A stretch of DNA of 64,000 bases from Caprella mutica (GCA_947561585.1 CANNZV010000113.1:301999-365998), one strand, 5' to 3'; shown: positions 25,036 through 37,312, numbered from the stretch's first letter. The notes: generated from the sequence alone by a model not told the origin. Program-made: numbers and translations.

Positions 25036-25914
25036 CATATATTAGCTGCCATGATTATATAGTGCTGCAAATTTTCATTATATATTTGCTACATATGATA
25101 AATAATATTATAATAAGCTAAATAGCTACAATAAGTAAATATCAATTAGATATTTGCACTAGTTTCCAGTTGAATATATTTTGTTGGTTATTTCTCATGT
25201 AATATTTTTGAGATGAAGTTAGCCATTGGACTTATCTAAGGGTAAGATATTTCTGTCATAGTTTTTATCAATTAAATATAATTAGAGTTTTGATCTCTAA
25301 CTTACCTGTAGCAGTTGGTTCATATTGCATCATGTTAGTTATAACAGACTCTGTTTATTACTGCAGTAAAATAAACCAAATAAATGGTGACATTTGTCAG
25401 TGTTTGATGTTAATAATATTGATGGATTAAAATATACTAACTAAATACCTACCTATTCAATTTGTAAATATTTGGAATTACAAATATAAATAAAAAAATT
25501 AAATACATGAAATTCATATTTCAACAGTTCCATCAAATAGTTAAAGATAATTAGCTATAAGAAACAACTATTAATTAGAATGTTAGCTACAATATTTAGA
25601 TATTTGTTATTCTATAAATTAGATTGTCTTAGCAAACTCAAGAATTTAATTGAGAAGTAAATGCACTTATAGCTACTAGTAAAATATTTCAGATATCCTC
25701 AATATTGAAATGTAGGAAACTACATCTTGACAAAACAGAAACTAGATAATTCTATAAAATGATGAATTGCAATTAGCTAATTGCAATATATTTATTATTA
25801 TGACTAAATAATAAATATATTCAGATTAAAAAGTTTAAATTACTATTTAACTTTGCAGGTTAAGAAACAAAACCTGATGAATATAAAATGAAAATAAATG
25901 ATAAATGAAATATA
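25036..25914. other. Very AT-rich sequence, no gene seen
   Basis: Nothing recognised. Confidence 0.45.
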
Positions 25915-26245
25915 TCAAAACAATATGAATATGAATTTTAAAATGACATGAATATGAATTTTAAAATGACATGAATATGAATTTTAAAATGACATGAATA
26001 TGAATTTTAAAATGACATGAATATGAATTTTAAAATGACATGAATATGAATTTTAAAATGACATGAATATGAATTTTGATATAACAGGAATATGAATTTT
26101 AAAATGACATCAATATGAATTTTGATATAACAGGAATATGAATTTTAAAATGACATGAATATGAATTTCAAAATGACATGAATATGAATTTTAAAATGAC
26201 ATGAATATGAATTTTGATATAACAGGAATATGATATTTTAAAATG
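25915..26245. repeat. 23-bp AT-rich minisatellite, ~14 copies
   Basis: The unit is ACATGAATATGAATTTTAAA plus ATG. A variant unit, GATATAACAGGAATATGAAT, recurs about four times in the right half, pointing to a higher-order pattern. Confidence 0.94.
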
Positions 26246-27154
26246 ATATGAAACATTAAATATTCTCAATATTAAAAACTATTGATCTATAAATACAGAG
26301 AAAGAAAACAAAGAGCAGCCATTCATAACGGTTCAATAAACATTAACCATATGCATAATTAAATACACTTTATATCAGCAACACAGTAGGTCAGAGGTGG
26401 TGAGCATTAGTGTGCATATTTTAAAATACTTAAATTGATGTTAAATCATCATGAAGAATTCCATGCATTTAACATTTTGAGAAAGTGTTAAGTTGAATTA
26501 GTTCTTCACTTCCTTGGAAATAGGACTATTTAATAATAACTAATAAGATTAGGTATATCTAATTATTTTAATATGTCTTATGAGATTTTATGAAGTAACC
26601 ATAAGTAAAATTTGTCAAATTGTTACTCATGTATGTTATATTTTAGATTTCTATAACAATTTTTACTTAAAAAAAATATAAATCAATCTAATAAGCTAGA
26701 TTGTTAGCTACTTAAAGACTTATTATCATTAGAATAGCTGCCTAATTGGCTACATCTTTAAGGTACATAGATATATAAGATCATATATGTATTACCTACC
26801 TACCTATTTAGATATAAATTATTAATTGATTTTTTGAATAAAAGATTCTATCATTGAAATCAACCAGCAAATGAGAAGTGAAAACATTGACAAAGAGTTT
26901 ACTTGAACATCCATAATTTGATTGAAATTGACTCAGGGCTATGAACAACCTACAGTGAGCATTATATTAATTATATTATTTTCAATAAATTGGAAACTAG
27001 ACATGCAATTGGATATATAAAATGAATTAAAGTTTCTATTAGTTTGTAACAAGTTACTTAAAATATTTAGGAAAGAAACAAAAATTTCATTTCCATCCAT
27101 CAAATTATTACAATGAATTTTGAATGAAATAAAATAATGTGAAAGACTGTAATA
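26246..27154. other. AT-rich sequence, no gene seen
   Basis: Nothing recognised. Confidence 0.4.
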
Positions 27155-27306
27155 GGGTAAATTCCGAATTATTGGACTGTTCCACATTTTAGACATGGGT
27201 GAAATAAATATATAATAATAAAAATTAAAACTAAATAATTATTATTATACACTTTTTTCTCTCGTGTCCGAAAATATGGAACTGTCCGATAATTCGGAGC
27301 TTGCCC
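27155..27306. mobile_element. Family M MITE, copy 10 (diverged)
   Basis: TA|GGGTAAATTCCGAATTATTG on the left and TCCGATAATTCGGAGCTTGC on the right, with TTCCACATTT / AAATATGGAAC pairing arms. Confidence 0.78.
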
Positions 27307-29165
27307 TTGGGAGTTGGGACCTAAAGATGTAAAACAGTCACAGCTATGGGGATGATGATTATCTTTTCTATGGCTATTTTGAGATGTATTTATACGACAG
27401 CTAAAATGTAGAGAACCTCTCACTAGATAAGCACCCCTCCCTCCCCCTCACACACACAGAAAATATCTGCCCTCCCCCTCCCTTTACCAAAAAACATTAG
27501 GTATTTGTTTCGATTTGGAATTTCTCGATAATAATCTTTTCAGTAAAATACAAACCTTGTAGAAGAAAAACAAACAGCACTAGCCTCGAGAACAAGTGGG
27601 ACATCCTACAATATCAATCCATTGGAGATGCCACATTGATAACACGTTCGGGAAGACACTTAACTGCACTGCACTCTCCACCTCTGTCAATCTGACACTG
27701 CCACTCTTTTGAACTTCTATCTGCTGCAAAACTCATTGCAGATGGAGGATATTTTGTAACACATTCAAAGGATTTAGCTCCACCTAGCGGGGAGGTTTTC
27801 CTTCACAACGCTATCCTTACCACAGTACTTTTAATAATATTGTTTTATATGAAATTCTCATAGCATCTATATGTATTACATAACGCTTGAATCTTAAATA
27901 AAATTAAGATGAAAATTTTGCACTCTGTTATTTAGCAAAAATAAACGCAAAGAAAGCTTCTCATCCATATGATTGAGTAAATAACAAGAAAAATTGGATC
28001 TTTATAGAAATATTTTGGAGAGCAGAGTTTTGCACCTCAAAGCTTTGCCTACACCTAAATAGATAGGTTGCCAGTTGCACGATAACAATATAAACATAAC
28101 AATGCAACCCAAATGATTCTAGTGATATTCCAGTTGTACTCATATTTATCTGTTGAGAAAGTGCATTGGGCAGTGAGGAGTACTGCATTCTACTACTAGT
28201 ATATCTTGCACAGATGATTCTCCGAATTTAAATTCCTTTGAAAGTGTGATGCCAATGGTATTGAATGTAGCAATTGCACCTACGTTAAGTGCGGGGGATA
28301 TGTTTTGTTGCATCGACTTCAGAGGGTTATTAATGTTATTATGATTTTGTTTGAAGTTAGTGCGTTCGTGTGTGTGTTGTTCACGTATGCAGTTCAGAGG
28401 CTAATTTCATTCATTGGTTTGGTCATTTCAATACTAGTCTCGTATGTTCATCATTTTAAGAGTATAGACACGTGACGAATATATTGACGTGAGCACAGAG
28501 CAGCTAGGAAGCACATTTCATTAATTGAAATTGGTGTTTGTTTACAGAACAGGATGTGCTACATTTTAAATATTTGAAAACAAATTAGATGACTCGATTC
28601 ACATCAATTTACTAGGTATACAGGTTAATTAAGCATTTATGATTTATAACAGTTCTGTTCAAATCAGACCTAAAAGAAGATGTTTTTTTATGATTGATTT
28701 AAATGTTATGTTATTATTTTTTCAACAATTTTGTAGAGATAATTTATGTGTTCAAACAATTTAATAAATAATTATGTAGTTGATACACTCGTCAATTATA
28801 CGATGCAATATCGCTTATTAATCATTTATACATTAAAACGATTACTATATTTTGCTTTCTATTACATAGTAGCATGTAATTTATTTATTCTATTTTAAAA
28901 AAGAATGTGGTAGTGTTAAGTATTTTATTGAATTATAATAAATTATTATATAATATCTTTCGAATTATTTTAATTTAAGAAACTTAACATTAATGATTAG
29001 TTCACTCAAATTTATCAATAAATTAATTATAGAAGTATTTTATTTACAAAAAACTGATTTAACTATACTTACATTATTCATTAAAAACAAATGAATTAAA
29101 ACTGTTGTAGGTGCCGGTATAGTGAGTATATGTCATCTACCCAACAAACAACAACTGTAAATAAG
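27307..29165. other. 1.9 kb AT-rich sequence without recognised gene
   Basis: A CT-rich CCCTCCCTCCCCCTC tract lies at about 27435-27485. No exon, RNA gene or repeat recognised elsewhere. Confidence 0.4.
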
Positions 29166-29404
29166 TTTTTTATTATTACCTACGCAAAATCATGTTTTGA
29201 TCGGCGTTCATAAATTTCTAATCTTGTTATTTGCTTAACTCAAAAAGAATTCAAATAAATTGCGTGACATTTGTTGGGACGATTGGTCCAACACCCAGTA
29301 ACCATTTGGTTAGATTTTGGGAGCGATCGGGTAGAAGGTCACGAAAATGTCGAAATCGATTGAAGCGGCGATGAAGTTAAGCGCTTTATGAATGCCCGTT
29401 CTAG
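29166..29404 (-). mobile_element. SINE-like retroposon B, single-unit copy
   Basis: On the minus strand it runs from a head with AAGCGCTTAACTTCATCGCC through GATCGCTCCCAAAATCTAAC, CCAATCGTCCCAACAAATG and CTTTTTGAGTTAAGC to a TAGGTAATAATAAAAAA tail. The same modules in the same order occur in the longer copy at 44448-45045. Only one internal unit is present here. tRNA ancestry is inferred from the longer copy's head. Confidence 0.68.
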
Positions 29405-29784
29405 TTATTATTATAGAGTATTTGGTTCTATCATTAGGATTCTTATTTACAATTACATATAAGAATATGTGACAAGAAAATAATATATTCAATCATGCAA
29501 AATAATTTTTAGCCCTTTTTTGGGAGATCAACTACTAAATCAGCACCAAAAATTCTTTTAAATTCAAATTAACCGTAAGGGATCTATATTGCCCCATGCA
29601 ATTATAGTAAACTATTCTAATCTTAAACATTGAAATAATTACTAATTACATATGGATAATAATGTATATTTAGTAACCATGGATTTCTAATTACCGTTAA
29701 CAAAGTGTGTTCTTCACTTATCTAATGCAAAATATATATAAAAAAGATATATACACTTTACAATACAAAATAATCATTTCGTTA
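29405..29784. other. AT-rich sequence, no gene seen
   Basis: Nothing recognised. Confidence 0.4.
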
Positions 29785-30105
29785 ACGAATTCTCCGTTGG
29801 ACGAAAATCGAAATGTCCGTTGAACGAAATATCTGTTGGGTGAAATGTCCGTTGAATAAAATGTCTGTTGGACGAAATGTCTGTTGGATGAATTGTACGT
29901 TGGATGAATTGTCCGTTGGATGAATTGTACGTTGGATGAATTGTACGTTGGATGAATTGTACGTTGGATGAATTGTCCGTTGGATGAATTGTACGTTGGA
30001 TGAATTGTACGTTGGATGAATTGTACGTTGGATGAATTGTACGTTGGATGAATTGTCCGTTGGATGAATTGTCCGTTGGATGAAATGTTCGTTGACAAAG
30101 TGTTC
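29785..30105. repeat. 16-bp minisatellite, ~18 copies
   Basis: The unit is GATGAATTGTACGTTG with TCCGTTG variants. The left copies are more varied (GACGAAATGTCTGTTG). The unit matches the inner arm sequence GAATGAATTGTCCGAG of the foldback element starting at 43531, so it may have grown from such an arm. Confidence 0.93.
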
Positions 30106-30347
30106 GGTCATGGCTACCTATACCTATGTACCACAGTATAATTAAACAAGCAAAAGGGTAACGCCCCAATTAATCGCCGTCAGACTCACGATAGTGCGAG
30201 TACAAAATAACTTTCCAAAAGGTTAAAATAGGCTTATATAAGACAAAGTGTAAATATCATTCAAAATTAGTAAGTCTTATGGAATTCCATGTTTATACTT
30301 TCAACTGTTTCCTTCAACCTCAACTATTTCCTCAGAAATTCACTATA

Positions 30348-31156
30348 CAGGGTGACCCACAAAAAGTGAAAAACAACTTTAAATTCGTATATTTCAACAA
30401 ATATTGAAGGTACAGTTTTCTTTCAAGTATCATTTTGTTTGTTAAACTCTTCTTCATTCACAGTTCAATTTTCATAAATTTATTTATTTTTGTGAGTATA
30501 ACAACGGCTTAATTGATGGGTGGTGCAAATAGTCAGAAAACAGACAATGAAGTAAGTTTAAACATTAAAAATATATTTATTAGACAAATCCCCTTTAATA
30601 AAAACAGATTTATCTCTAGGTCTTAATAATATTCATATAACTATTCCTTATATAAAATATTGACAATCTGGGGAAAAGCGTATATGTACAAAAATGAAGG
30701 CACACGTTTAAATTTGCTGAACAAAATTGATTTTGTCTTCAGATCATACTGTCTTCTTGCCACTTGAACGACCCTTGTTAAAATTTAAACTTGTGCCTTC
30801 ATTTTGGTACAAACACTTTTCCCCGTACTGTCAATATTTTACAAAAGGAATAGTTTTATGAATATTCTTAAAACCTAGAAATAAATCTTCTTTTATTAAT
30901 GGAGTTGTTTCGTTGTTGTCTAATAAATATATTTTTAATGTTTGAACTTACTACATTGTCCGTTTTCTGACTATTTGCACCAACCATCAATTAAGTCGTT
31001 CTTATACTCACAAATATAAATAAAATTTATGAAAATTTAACTGTGGATGAAAAAAGGTCCAACAAACATAATGATACTTGAAATAAAACTGTACCTTCAA
31101 CCGTTGTTGAAATATACGAATTTAAAATTGTGTACACTTTTTTGTTGGTCACCCTG
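30348..31156. mobile_element. 809-bp foldback (hairpin) element flanked by TA
   Basis: Ends are TA|CAGGGTGACCCACAAAAAG and TTTTTTGTTGGTCACCCTG|TA. The two arms pair almost continuously for about 360 bp each, leaving a loop of roughly 80 bp near 30715-30785. The CAGGGTG terminus and TA target resemble Tc1/mariner elements. There is no transposase. If transcribed it would form a long dsRNA. Confidence 0.88.
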
Positions 31157-31356
31157 TATCTCACCATAATGTACAAATAATTGAACTATCTCAGTATCCC
31201 TTCATTGTTGATATCTCTTAGCCTGAATAATCAGATACATTCTTCTTATGGTAATAAGAAATCTTGTAAAAGTTATCTACAGTTTTCATCTGTTACTCCG
31301 TCCATAGATTCTAGGAAGTATGGACCCAATAACTGTTACACGTACCTGGCTGTAAC

Positions 31357-33512
31357 AATAGCCAACACACGGGTACAAGGGGTTGCTATAGCCACAGCCA
31401 ACACACGTGTAGAGGGGGTTGTTATAACCACAGCCAACACACTGGTACAAGGGGTTGCTATAGCCACAGCCAACACACGGGTACAAGGGGTTGCTATAGC
31501 CACAGCCAACACACGTGTAGAGGGGGTTGTTATAACCACAGCCAACACACGGGTACAAGGGGTTGCTATAGCCACAGCCAACACACGGGTACAAGGGGTT
31601 GCTATAGCCACAGCCAACACACGTGTAGAGGGGGTTGTTATAACCACAGCCAACACACGGGTACAAGGGGTTGCTGTAACCACAGCCAACACACTGGTAC
31701 AAGGGGTTGCTATAGCCACAGTCAACACACGTGTAGAGGGGGTTGTTATAACCACAGCCAACACACGGGTACAAGGGGTTGCTGTAACCACAGCCAACAC
31801 ACTGGTACAAGGGGTTGCTATAGCCACAGTCAACACACGTGTAGAGGGGGTTGTTATAACCACAGCCAACACACTGGTACAAGGGGTTGCTATAACCACA
31901 GCCAACACACGGGTACAAAGGGTTGCTATAACCACAGCCAACACACGGGCACAAGGGGTTGCTATAACCACAGCCAACACACGGGCACAAGGGGTTGCTA
32001 TAGCCACAGCCAACACACGTGAAGAGGGGGTTGTTATAACCACAGCCAACACACGGGTACAAAGGGTTGCTATAACCACAGCCAACACACTGGTACAAGG
32101 GGTTGCTATAACCACAGCCAACACACTGGTACAAGGGGTTGCTGTAACCACAGCCAACACACTGGTACAAGGGGTTGCTATAACCACAGCCAACACACGG
32201 GTACAAGGGGTTGCTGTAACCACAGCCAACACACTGGTACAAGGGGTTGCTATAACCACAGCCAACACACGGGTACAAGGGGTTGCTATAACCACAGCCA
32301 ACACACTGGTACAAGGGGTTGCTATAACCACAGCCAACACACTGGTACAAGGGGTTGCTATAACCACAGCCAACACACTGGTACAAGGGGTTGCTATAAC
32401 CACAGCCAACACACGGGTACAAGGGGTTGCTATAACCACAGCCAACACACGGGTACAAGGGGTTGCTGTAACCACAGCCAACACACTGGTACAAGGGGTT
32501 GCTATAGCCACAGCCAACACACGTGTAGAGGGGGTTGTTATAACCACAGCCAACACACTGGTACAAGGGGTTGCTATAACCACAGCCAACACACGGGTAC
32601 AAAGGGTTGCTATAACCACAGCCAACACACGGGCACAAGGGGTTGCTATAACCACAGCCAACACACGGGCACAAGGGGTTGCTATAGCCACAGCCAACAC
32701 ACGTGAAGAGGGGGTTGTTATAACCACAGCCAACACACGGGTACAAAGGGTTGCTATAACCACAGCCAACACACTGGTACAAGGGGTTGCTATAACCACA
32801 GCCAACACACTGGTACAAGGGGTTGCTGTAACCACAGCCAACACACTGGTACAAGGGGTTGCTATAACCACAGCCAACACACGGGTACAAGGGGTTGCTG
32901 TAACCACAGCCAACACACTGGTACAAGGGGTTGCTGTAACCACAGCCAACACACTGGTACAAGGGGTTGCTATAACCACAGCCAACACACGGGTACAAGG
33001 GGTTGCTATAACCACAGCCAACACACTGGTACAAGGGGTTGCTATAACCACAGCCAACACACTGGTACAAGGGGTTGCTATAACCACAGCCAACACACTG
33101 GTACAAGGGGTTGCTATAACCACAGCCAACACACGGGTACAAGGGGTTGCTATAACCACAGCCAACACACGGGTACAAGGGGTTGCTGTAACCACAGCCA
33201 ACACACTGGTACAAGGGGTTGCTGTAACCACAGCCAACACACTGGTACAAGGGGTTGCTATAACCATAGCCAACACACTGGTACAAGGGATTGCTATAAC
33301 CACAGCCAACACACTGGTACAAGGGGTTGCTATATCCACAGCCAATACACTGGTACAAGGGGTTGCTATAACCACAGCCAACACACGGGTACAAGGGGTT
33401 GCTATAACCACAGCCAACACACTGGTACAAGGGGTTGCTATATCCACAGCCAACACACTGGTACAAGGGGTGGCTATAACCACAGCCAACACACTGGTAC
33501 AAGGGGTTGCTA
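31357..33512. repeat. 36-bp minisatellite, ~60 copies, with 684-bp internal duplication
   Basis: The unit is CCAACACACGGGTACAAGG followed by GGTTGCTATAACCACAG. Variants include CTGGTAC, GTGTAGAGG and GGGCAC. A run of variants ending in GGGTACAAAG at 31920 recurs at 32604, exactly 684 bp (19 units) later. The + frame (ANTRVQGVAITT) and - frame (YPCVGCGYSNPL) are both open because no stop occurs in the unit; the + frame lacks an ATG in good context. Confidence 0.96.
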
Positions 33513-33526
33513 CTGCTTCATCTCAT

Positions 33527-33652
33527 TAGTTACAAATTATTTATACCATGGTCTACTTAACTATAGTTAAGTAGACCATGGTTCCACATATTCTCTTTGT
33601 CATATAAGAGAAAAATATAATCTAATATTCTAACTCGTTAGTTTAATTGGTC
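33527..33652. mobile_element. Left arm of a disrupted family M MITE (copy 11)
   Basis: AGTTACAAATTAT and, further in, TTCCACATATTC..TCATATAAGAGAAAA match the family M left arm. They are separated by a perfect 38-bp palindrome at 33545-33582. The likely matching right arm is at 36061-36115. Confidence 0.6.
33545..33582. repeat. Perfect 38-bp palindrome
   Basis: ACCATGGTCTACTTAACTA is followed immediately by its exact reverse complement. It sits inside a MITE arm, where other copies have CGGTC. Confidence 0.95.
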
Positions 33653-34135
33653 CCCACGATGTTTCTGGGAAATTTCGGTTTTGGAAAATTCGCTCTCGGA
33701 AAATTGAGTCTTTCAAAACTTGGTCTCAGTTTATAATGATGTTATTAAAGAACAATTTTAGAAATAGTTTAAATTATGAGTACTAAAATATGTTGTGTAT
33801 TTATTATAAGCGGATAACATCATTAACTGTTGTAAAATGATACGTAACATTGGTAATTTTGACATGTTTCGACATCTATTTAACATGAGATTCGAGCGGA
33901 AAATTCTGTCTAGGAAATTTCGGTCTCAGGTATAAATAAAACTTATGAATTAGATATATCGGGGGGCGTGTCGACCTCTGAACCCCCATTCCAGGTTATT
34001 GAACAGTTATGAATTGTGCAGTACAACCAAATAGCGGATACAGCAAACTACATAACAGTCATTTAAGTAGAGAGGTCATTTATTATTCTGAGACCGAAAT
34101 ATTCGGCCACCTCCACGATAAGTGCAGGTATCATG
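33653..34135. mobile_element. Possible foldback-type insertion
   Basis: Short repeated GGAAATTTCGG / GGAAAATTCG modules occur at the left (33665-33725) and near 33890-33930, with an inverted GAGACCGAAATATTCGG near 34090. The style matches the element at 36148-37312. Boundaries are uncertain. Confidence 0.35.
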
Positions 34136-34509
34136 ATTTTTAATTGGTTTCATTATATATGGATAGACATTTTATTACCTTTAGTTATAAATAGCACTCT
34201 TCAAAATCACTTCTCTTCCTTACAAAATAAGGTACAAATAATAATGAAATTGAAATTAGAATAAAGTTCAAAAGAAAACTAATGAATAACATATGGTATC
34301 ATTAATCTGATATTTCAAATTTACTTTTCATTCTTGAAATAATAATCTGATTGGTTCCATGTTGATACTCACTAACTTTCAACTATTTCCTTCAAGACAT
34401 CCACTTTATGAGAAGAAAGCAAGAGAAGAAATCATGAGATGCTGATTGGTACCATGAAACCTACAGCTTTATGGTACCAATTAAAATAACAAGTTAAAAT
34501 ATCGAATTA

Positions 34510-34735
34510 CAGTAGAACTCCTCTTTAATGAAATCTTGTATAGTGGATGTATAGTCCTGAGTAAGGAAGTATCCTGTATAGTGAACAAATTTTCTTTAGT
34601 CTGCCATAAAATGGCCATTAGTTTCTATATTGATGGACATTTCATGGCAAACTGAAGAAAAGTGTTTACTATTCAGGGTAGTTCTTTACTCATGACCTTA
34701 CATTCACTATACAGGATTTCATTATAGAGGATATA
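34510..34735. mobile_element. pogo-like MITE with CAGTAGAACTCC terminus
   Basis: The left end, TA|CAGTAGAACTCCTCTTTAAT, pairs with ATTATAGAGGATATA on the right. Inner arms also pair: TAGTCTGCCATAAAATGG with CATTTCATGGCAAACTG. Related termini occur at 44287-44342 and 45495. Superfamily is inferred from the TA target and CAGT terminus. Confidence 0.65.
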
Positions 34736-34758
34736 TAGAATATATATATAGTGATATA

Positions 34759-36058
34759 CAGGGTGCGGAGAAAGTCCCCGATCAAATTATATTTTTTAAA
34801 TTAAAGATGTTATTTATTTACTAAATTTATCCATTTATATCTCATTCTCTACCTATAATCATATACTTTAATGTTCCAGGTCTAAATTTGGATAAATTTA
34901 CATTGTCTTTTGTAAAAATGAGTCAACGTGATGCTATTATTCAGCTACACTGCGCGGGGAAGACAAACCCAGAGATTGTTAAGCTGTTAAAAGCACCGAA
35001 ATCGACTGTTAGGGATGCTGTTAAACGCTACCAAGAACTGGAGACAACAGGTGATCGACCCAGGTGTGGACGACCTCGCACTGCACGCACTCCAACCAAA
35101 ATCAAAGCCATTAGGGAGCGGATAAGGAGGAACCCCAAGCGAAGCATGAGAAAGATGGCTAAGAGTATGGATATCGACGAGAAAAAGTGTGAGAACCATC
35201 GTCAAAGAAGACCTCAAGTTGTCCCCCTTCAAAATGACCAACATGCAATAACTCACGGACTTGCAGAAACAGAAGAGGCTGGATAGATCAAAGATTCTTT
35301 TGAATGCAATGAAAGATGGCACACAAGGTGGTGAGATCGTCTTTTCGGATGAGAAAATGTTCACTGTGGAGGCCAAATTCAACTCCCAGAACGACAGAAT
35401 TTTGGCAAAAAATGCTGACAGTATCCCTCCATCCGTAAATACTGTTTTCCGTGGCCAAAAGCCTGCCTCTGTGATGGTTTGGGCTGCCATCTCTGAGAGT
35501 TGGAGATCTCCTCTCATTTTCGTCAAAGAAGGCGCTAAAGTTAACGCAAAATCGTATATCGAGGATACATTGACTCCAGGAAAAGTCGAGATGAAGAAGC
35601 ATTTCAAGGACAGGCCTTTTACATTTCAACAGGACGGTGCGCCCTCGCACACAGCGTACAAAACTCAGGATTGGTGTGAGCGTCACTTTCCTGCGTTTTG
35701 GAGGAAGGAATTGAAGCCTCCTTCATCGCCGGACCTGAACCCTCAGGAGTTTTGTGTGTGGTTCATCTTGGAGAAGGAAGTGTGCGCTACAGCTCATTAT
35801 AGTACGGAAACTCATGAAGAAGTCCCTCGAGCGACAATGGGTCAAAATTCCCCAAGAAACGCTCCGGGACGCAGTAAAGAACTTCAGAGGTAGACTCAAG
35901 AGAGTAATCGCCGCCAATGGTGGTCATATTGAAAAATAATTGGTAGAACTGTTAAATGGGTTTACTGAGATATTGTGTGATAATTTTTGTTATATTTCAT
36001 TCATCACAACTCATTCAATTAACATTTTTATATAATCGGGGACTTTCTCCGCACCCTG
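34759..36058 (+). mobile_element. Tc1/mariner-like transposon, 1300 bp
   Basis: The ends are perfect 24-bp inverted repeats starting CAGGGTGCGGAGAAAGTCCC, with TA at 34757-34758 and 36059-36060. Length and layout, with one internal transposase frame, are standard for the superfamily. The transposase frame is broken (see the pseudogene entry), so this copy cannot move by itself, although the intact ends could be mobilised in trans. It is the innermost layer of a nested insertion at 33527-36115. Confidence 0.95.
34918..35939 (+). pseudogene. Defective mariner-like transposase (DD37E spacing)
   Basis: DNA cut-and-paste transposase. The N-terminal helix-turn-helix region (MSQRDAIIQLHCAGKT...) is followed by a CGRPRTAR linker. 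The catalytic domain has FSDEKMF (first Asp), FQQDGAPSHTA (second Asp) and SPDLNPQEF, where Glu sits at the third acidic position after 37 intervening residues. I chose the ATG at 34918 because the 10 codons upstream do not begin with ATG. Three lesions: a frameshift in an A-run near 35182-35186, an in-frame TAA at 35249-35251, and a second frameshift near 35790-35815. After the last, the normal C-terminus (ending AANGGHIEK) resumes in another frame. Whether the family is truly DD37E or a D-to-E mutant of a DD37D family is unresolved. Confidence 0.9.
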
Positions 36059-36060
36059 TA

Positions 36061-36115
36061 TGTTTTTCTTATATAACAGAAAATGTTGAACTATCTGATA
36101 ATTCGTAACTTTCCC
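36061..36115. mobile_element. Right arm of disrupted family M MITE (copy 11)
   Basis: TTTTTCTTATATAACAGAAA and CTGATAATTCGTAACTTTCCC match the family right arm. It directly abuts the mariner-like element, which therefore inserted into the MITE. Confidence 0.65.
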
Positions 36116-36147
36116 TTATTAAAAAATACTTGAAGTATCAGTGACTT

Positions 36148-37312
36148 GTGGGACGCGGGTGCTAGGTAAATTCCTCTGCGGAAAATTCCCGCACGGTAAG
36201 TTCCACCACAGAATATTCCACCGACAGAAAATTCCACCACGGAAGATTCCACCGCATAATACTGGATTTCATTTACAGAAGGTATAACATTTAATAAAAA
36301 TGATTTAAAGAGAAAAATGTTTTTGGTGGTAACCAAACAACATTTCATTAGTTAGAAAGTTAAGAAATTATAAGCATATGTTATGTTATGTCGTGGCCTA
36401 AGAGATAAGCTGTGGCGAACATAGGAATTAATAGACAGATCAAACAATCTTTTAAATATGAATCAATTAAATTTATAATAAAATTTGAATCGTGTAAATT
36501 CAACAATAAAGTGCCGCTGCCCCTGTGATCAAGAATTTAAATCCCGTTTGATTCTGTTTTAAACATATATGTGTTGAAACTGAAATTTTAAGGATATTAT
36601 TTTGTTGCATAAATTTTATTTTATTTATATATTATCTATCACCCAGGTTTTTAAATGTACCAATATATATATATATATCAATTTAAATCGATGATGATAA
36701 AAGGTGGAATTAAAAAATAAATTTAACACGAACTGAAATAAAATATTTAATTATTATCGATAATATTAATTTAAAAAATTACAAAGATGAAACTTTCGGA
36801 AACTGCTCAAAAAAATTATTACAAAACAAAGTTCAAATTTATAGTGTTTCATCTCAATTTCAAACATAGGGTTAAGCAGGTATCTGATTTAAATTGTCTC
36901 TAAAGAACAGACATCAAAAACAAGTATGTAATATTACTGCTCAATATAAAGACTATCAATAATGAATATACCTAACAAAAATAAAATCTGAGCTTTAGTG
37001 TTTCAAATTCAAGAAGCTAAATTTATAAGTGTTGCCATACCAGCGTCATATTCAGTAACGTTAACCAGTTGAATATTTAATGCCTATATAATGGATTAAT
37101 TAATTGTTTTAAATTTAAAAAACAAGATTTGTTCATTCATAATTATAAATCACCTAGACTTAGAAATAAATTTTAAAATAAACTGTACATTTATACTGTT
37201 AGTTTGTTTATTTTTTCAAATTGGTGGAATCTTCCATCGTGGAATTTTCTACATCTTTAACGCCAGTAGAATCTTCCGCAGTGGAATTTACCGGCCACGG
37301 GGACGCGCTGTA
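36148..37312. mobile_element. Foldback-type element with arms of short degenerate repeats
   Basis: The left arm (about 36150-36255) repeats CGGAAAATTCC.. / CGGAAGATTCCACC modules of about 15-17 bp. The right arm (about 37220-37310) carries the same modules inverted (GGTGGAATCTTCC, GGAATTTTC, CTTCCGCAGTGG). The outermost parts pair as GGTAAATTCC..TGCGG and CCGCAGTGGAATTTACC. The AT-rich centre has no coding frame. The superfamily is unknown to me. Confidence 0.65.

Noticed and set aside
31181..33529. 782-codon + strand frame and >700-codon minus frames over the 36-bp array
   Set aside because: The + frame starts at TTG, not ATG. Both strands are open only because the unit has no stop codon in those phases.
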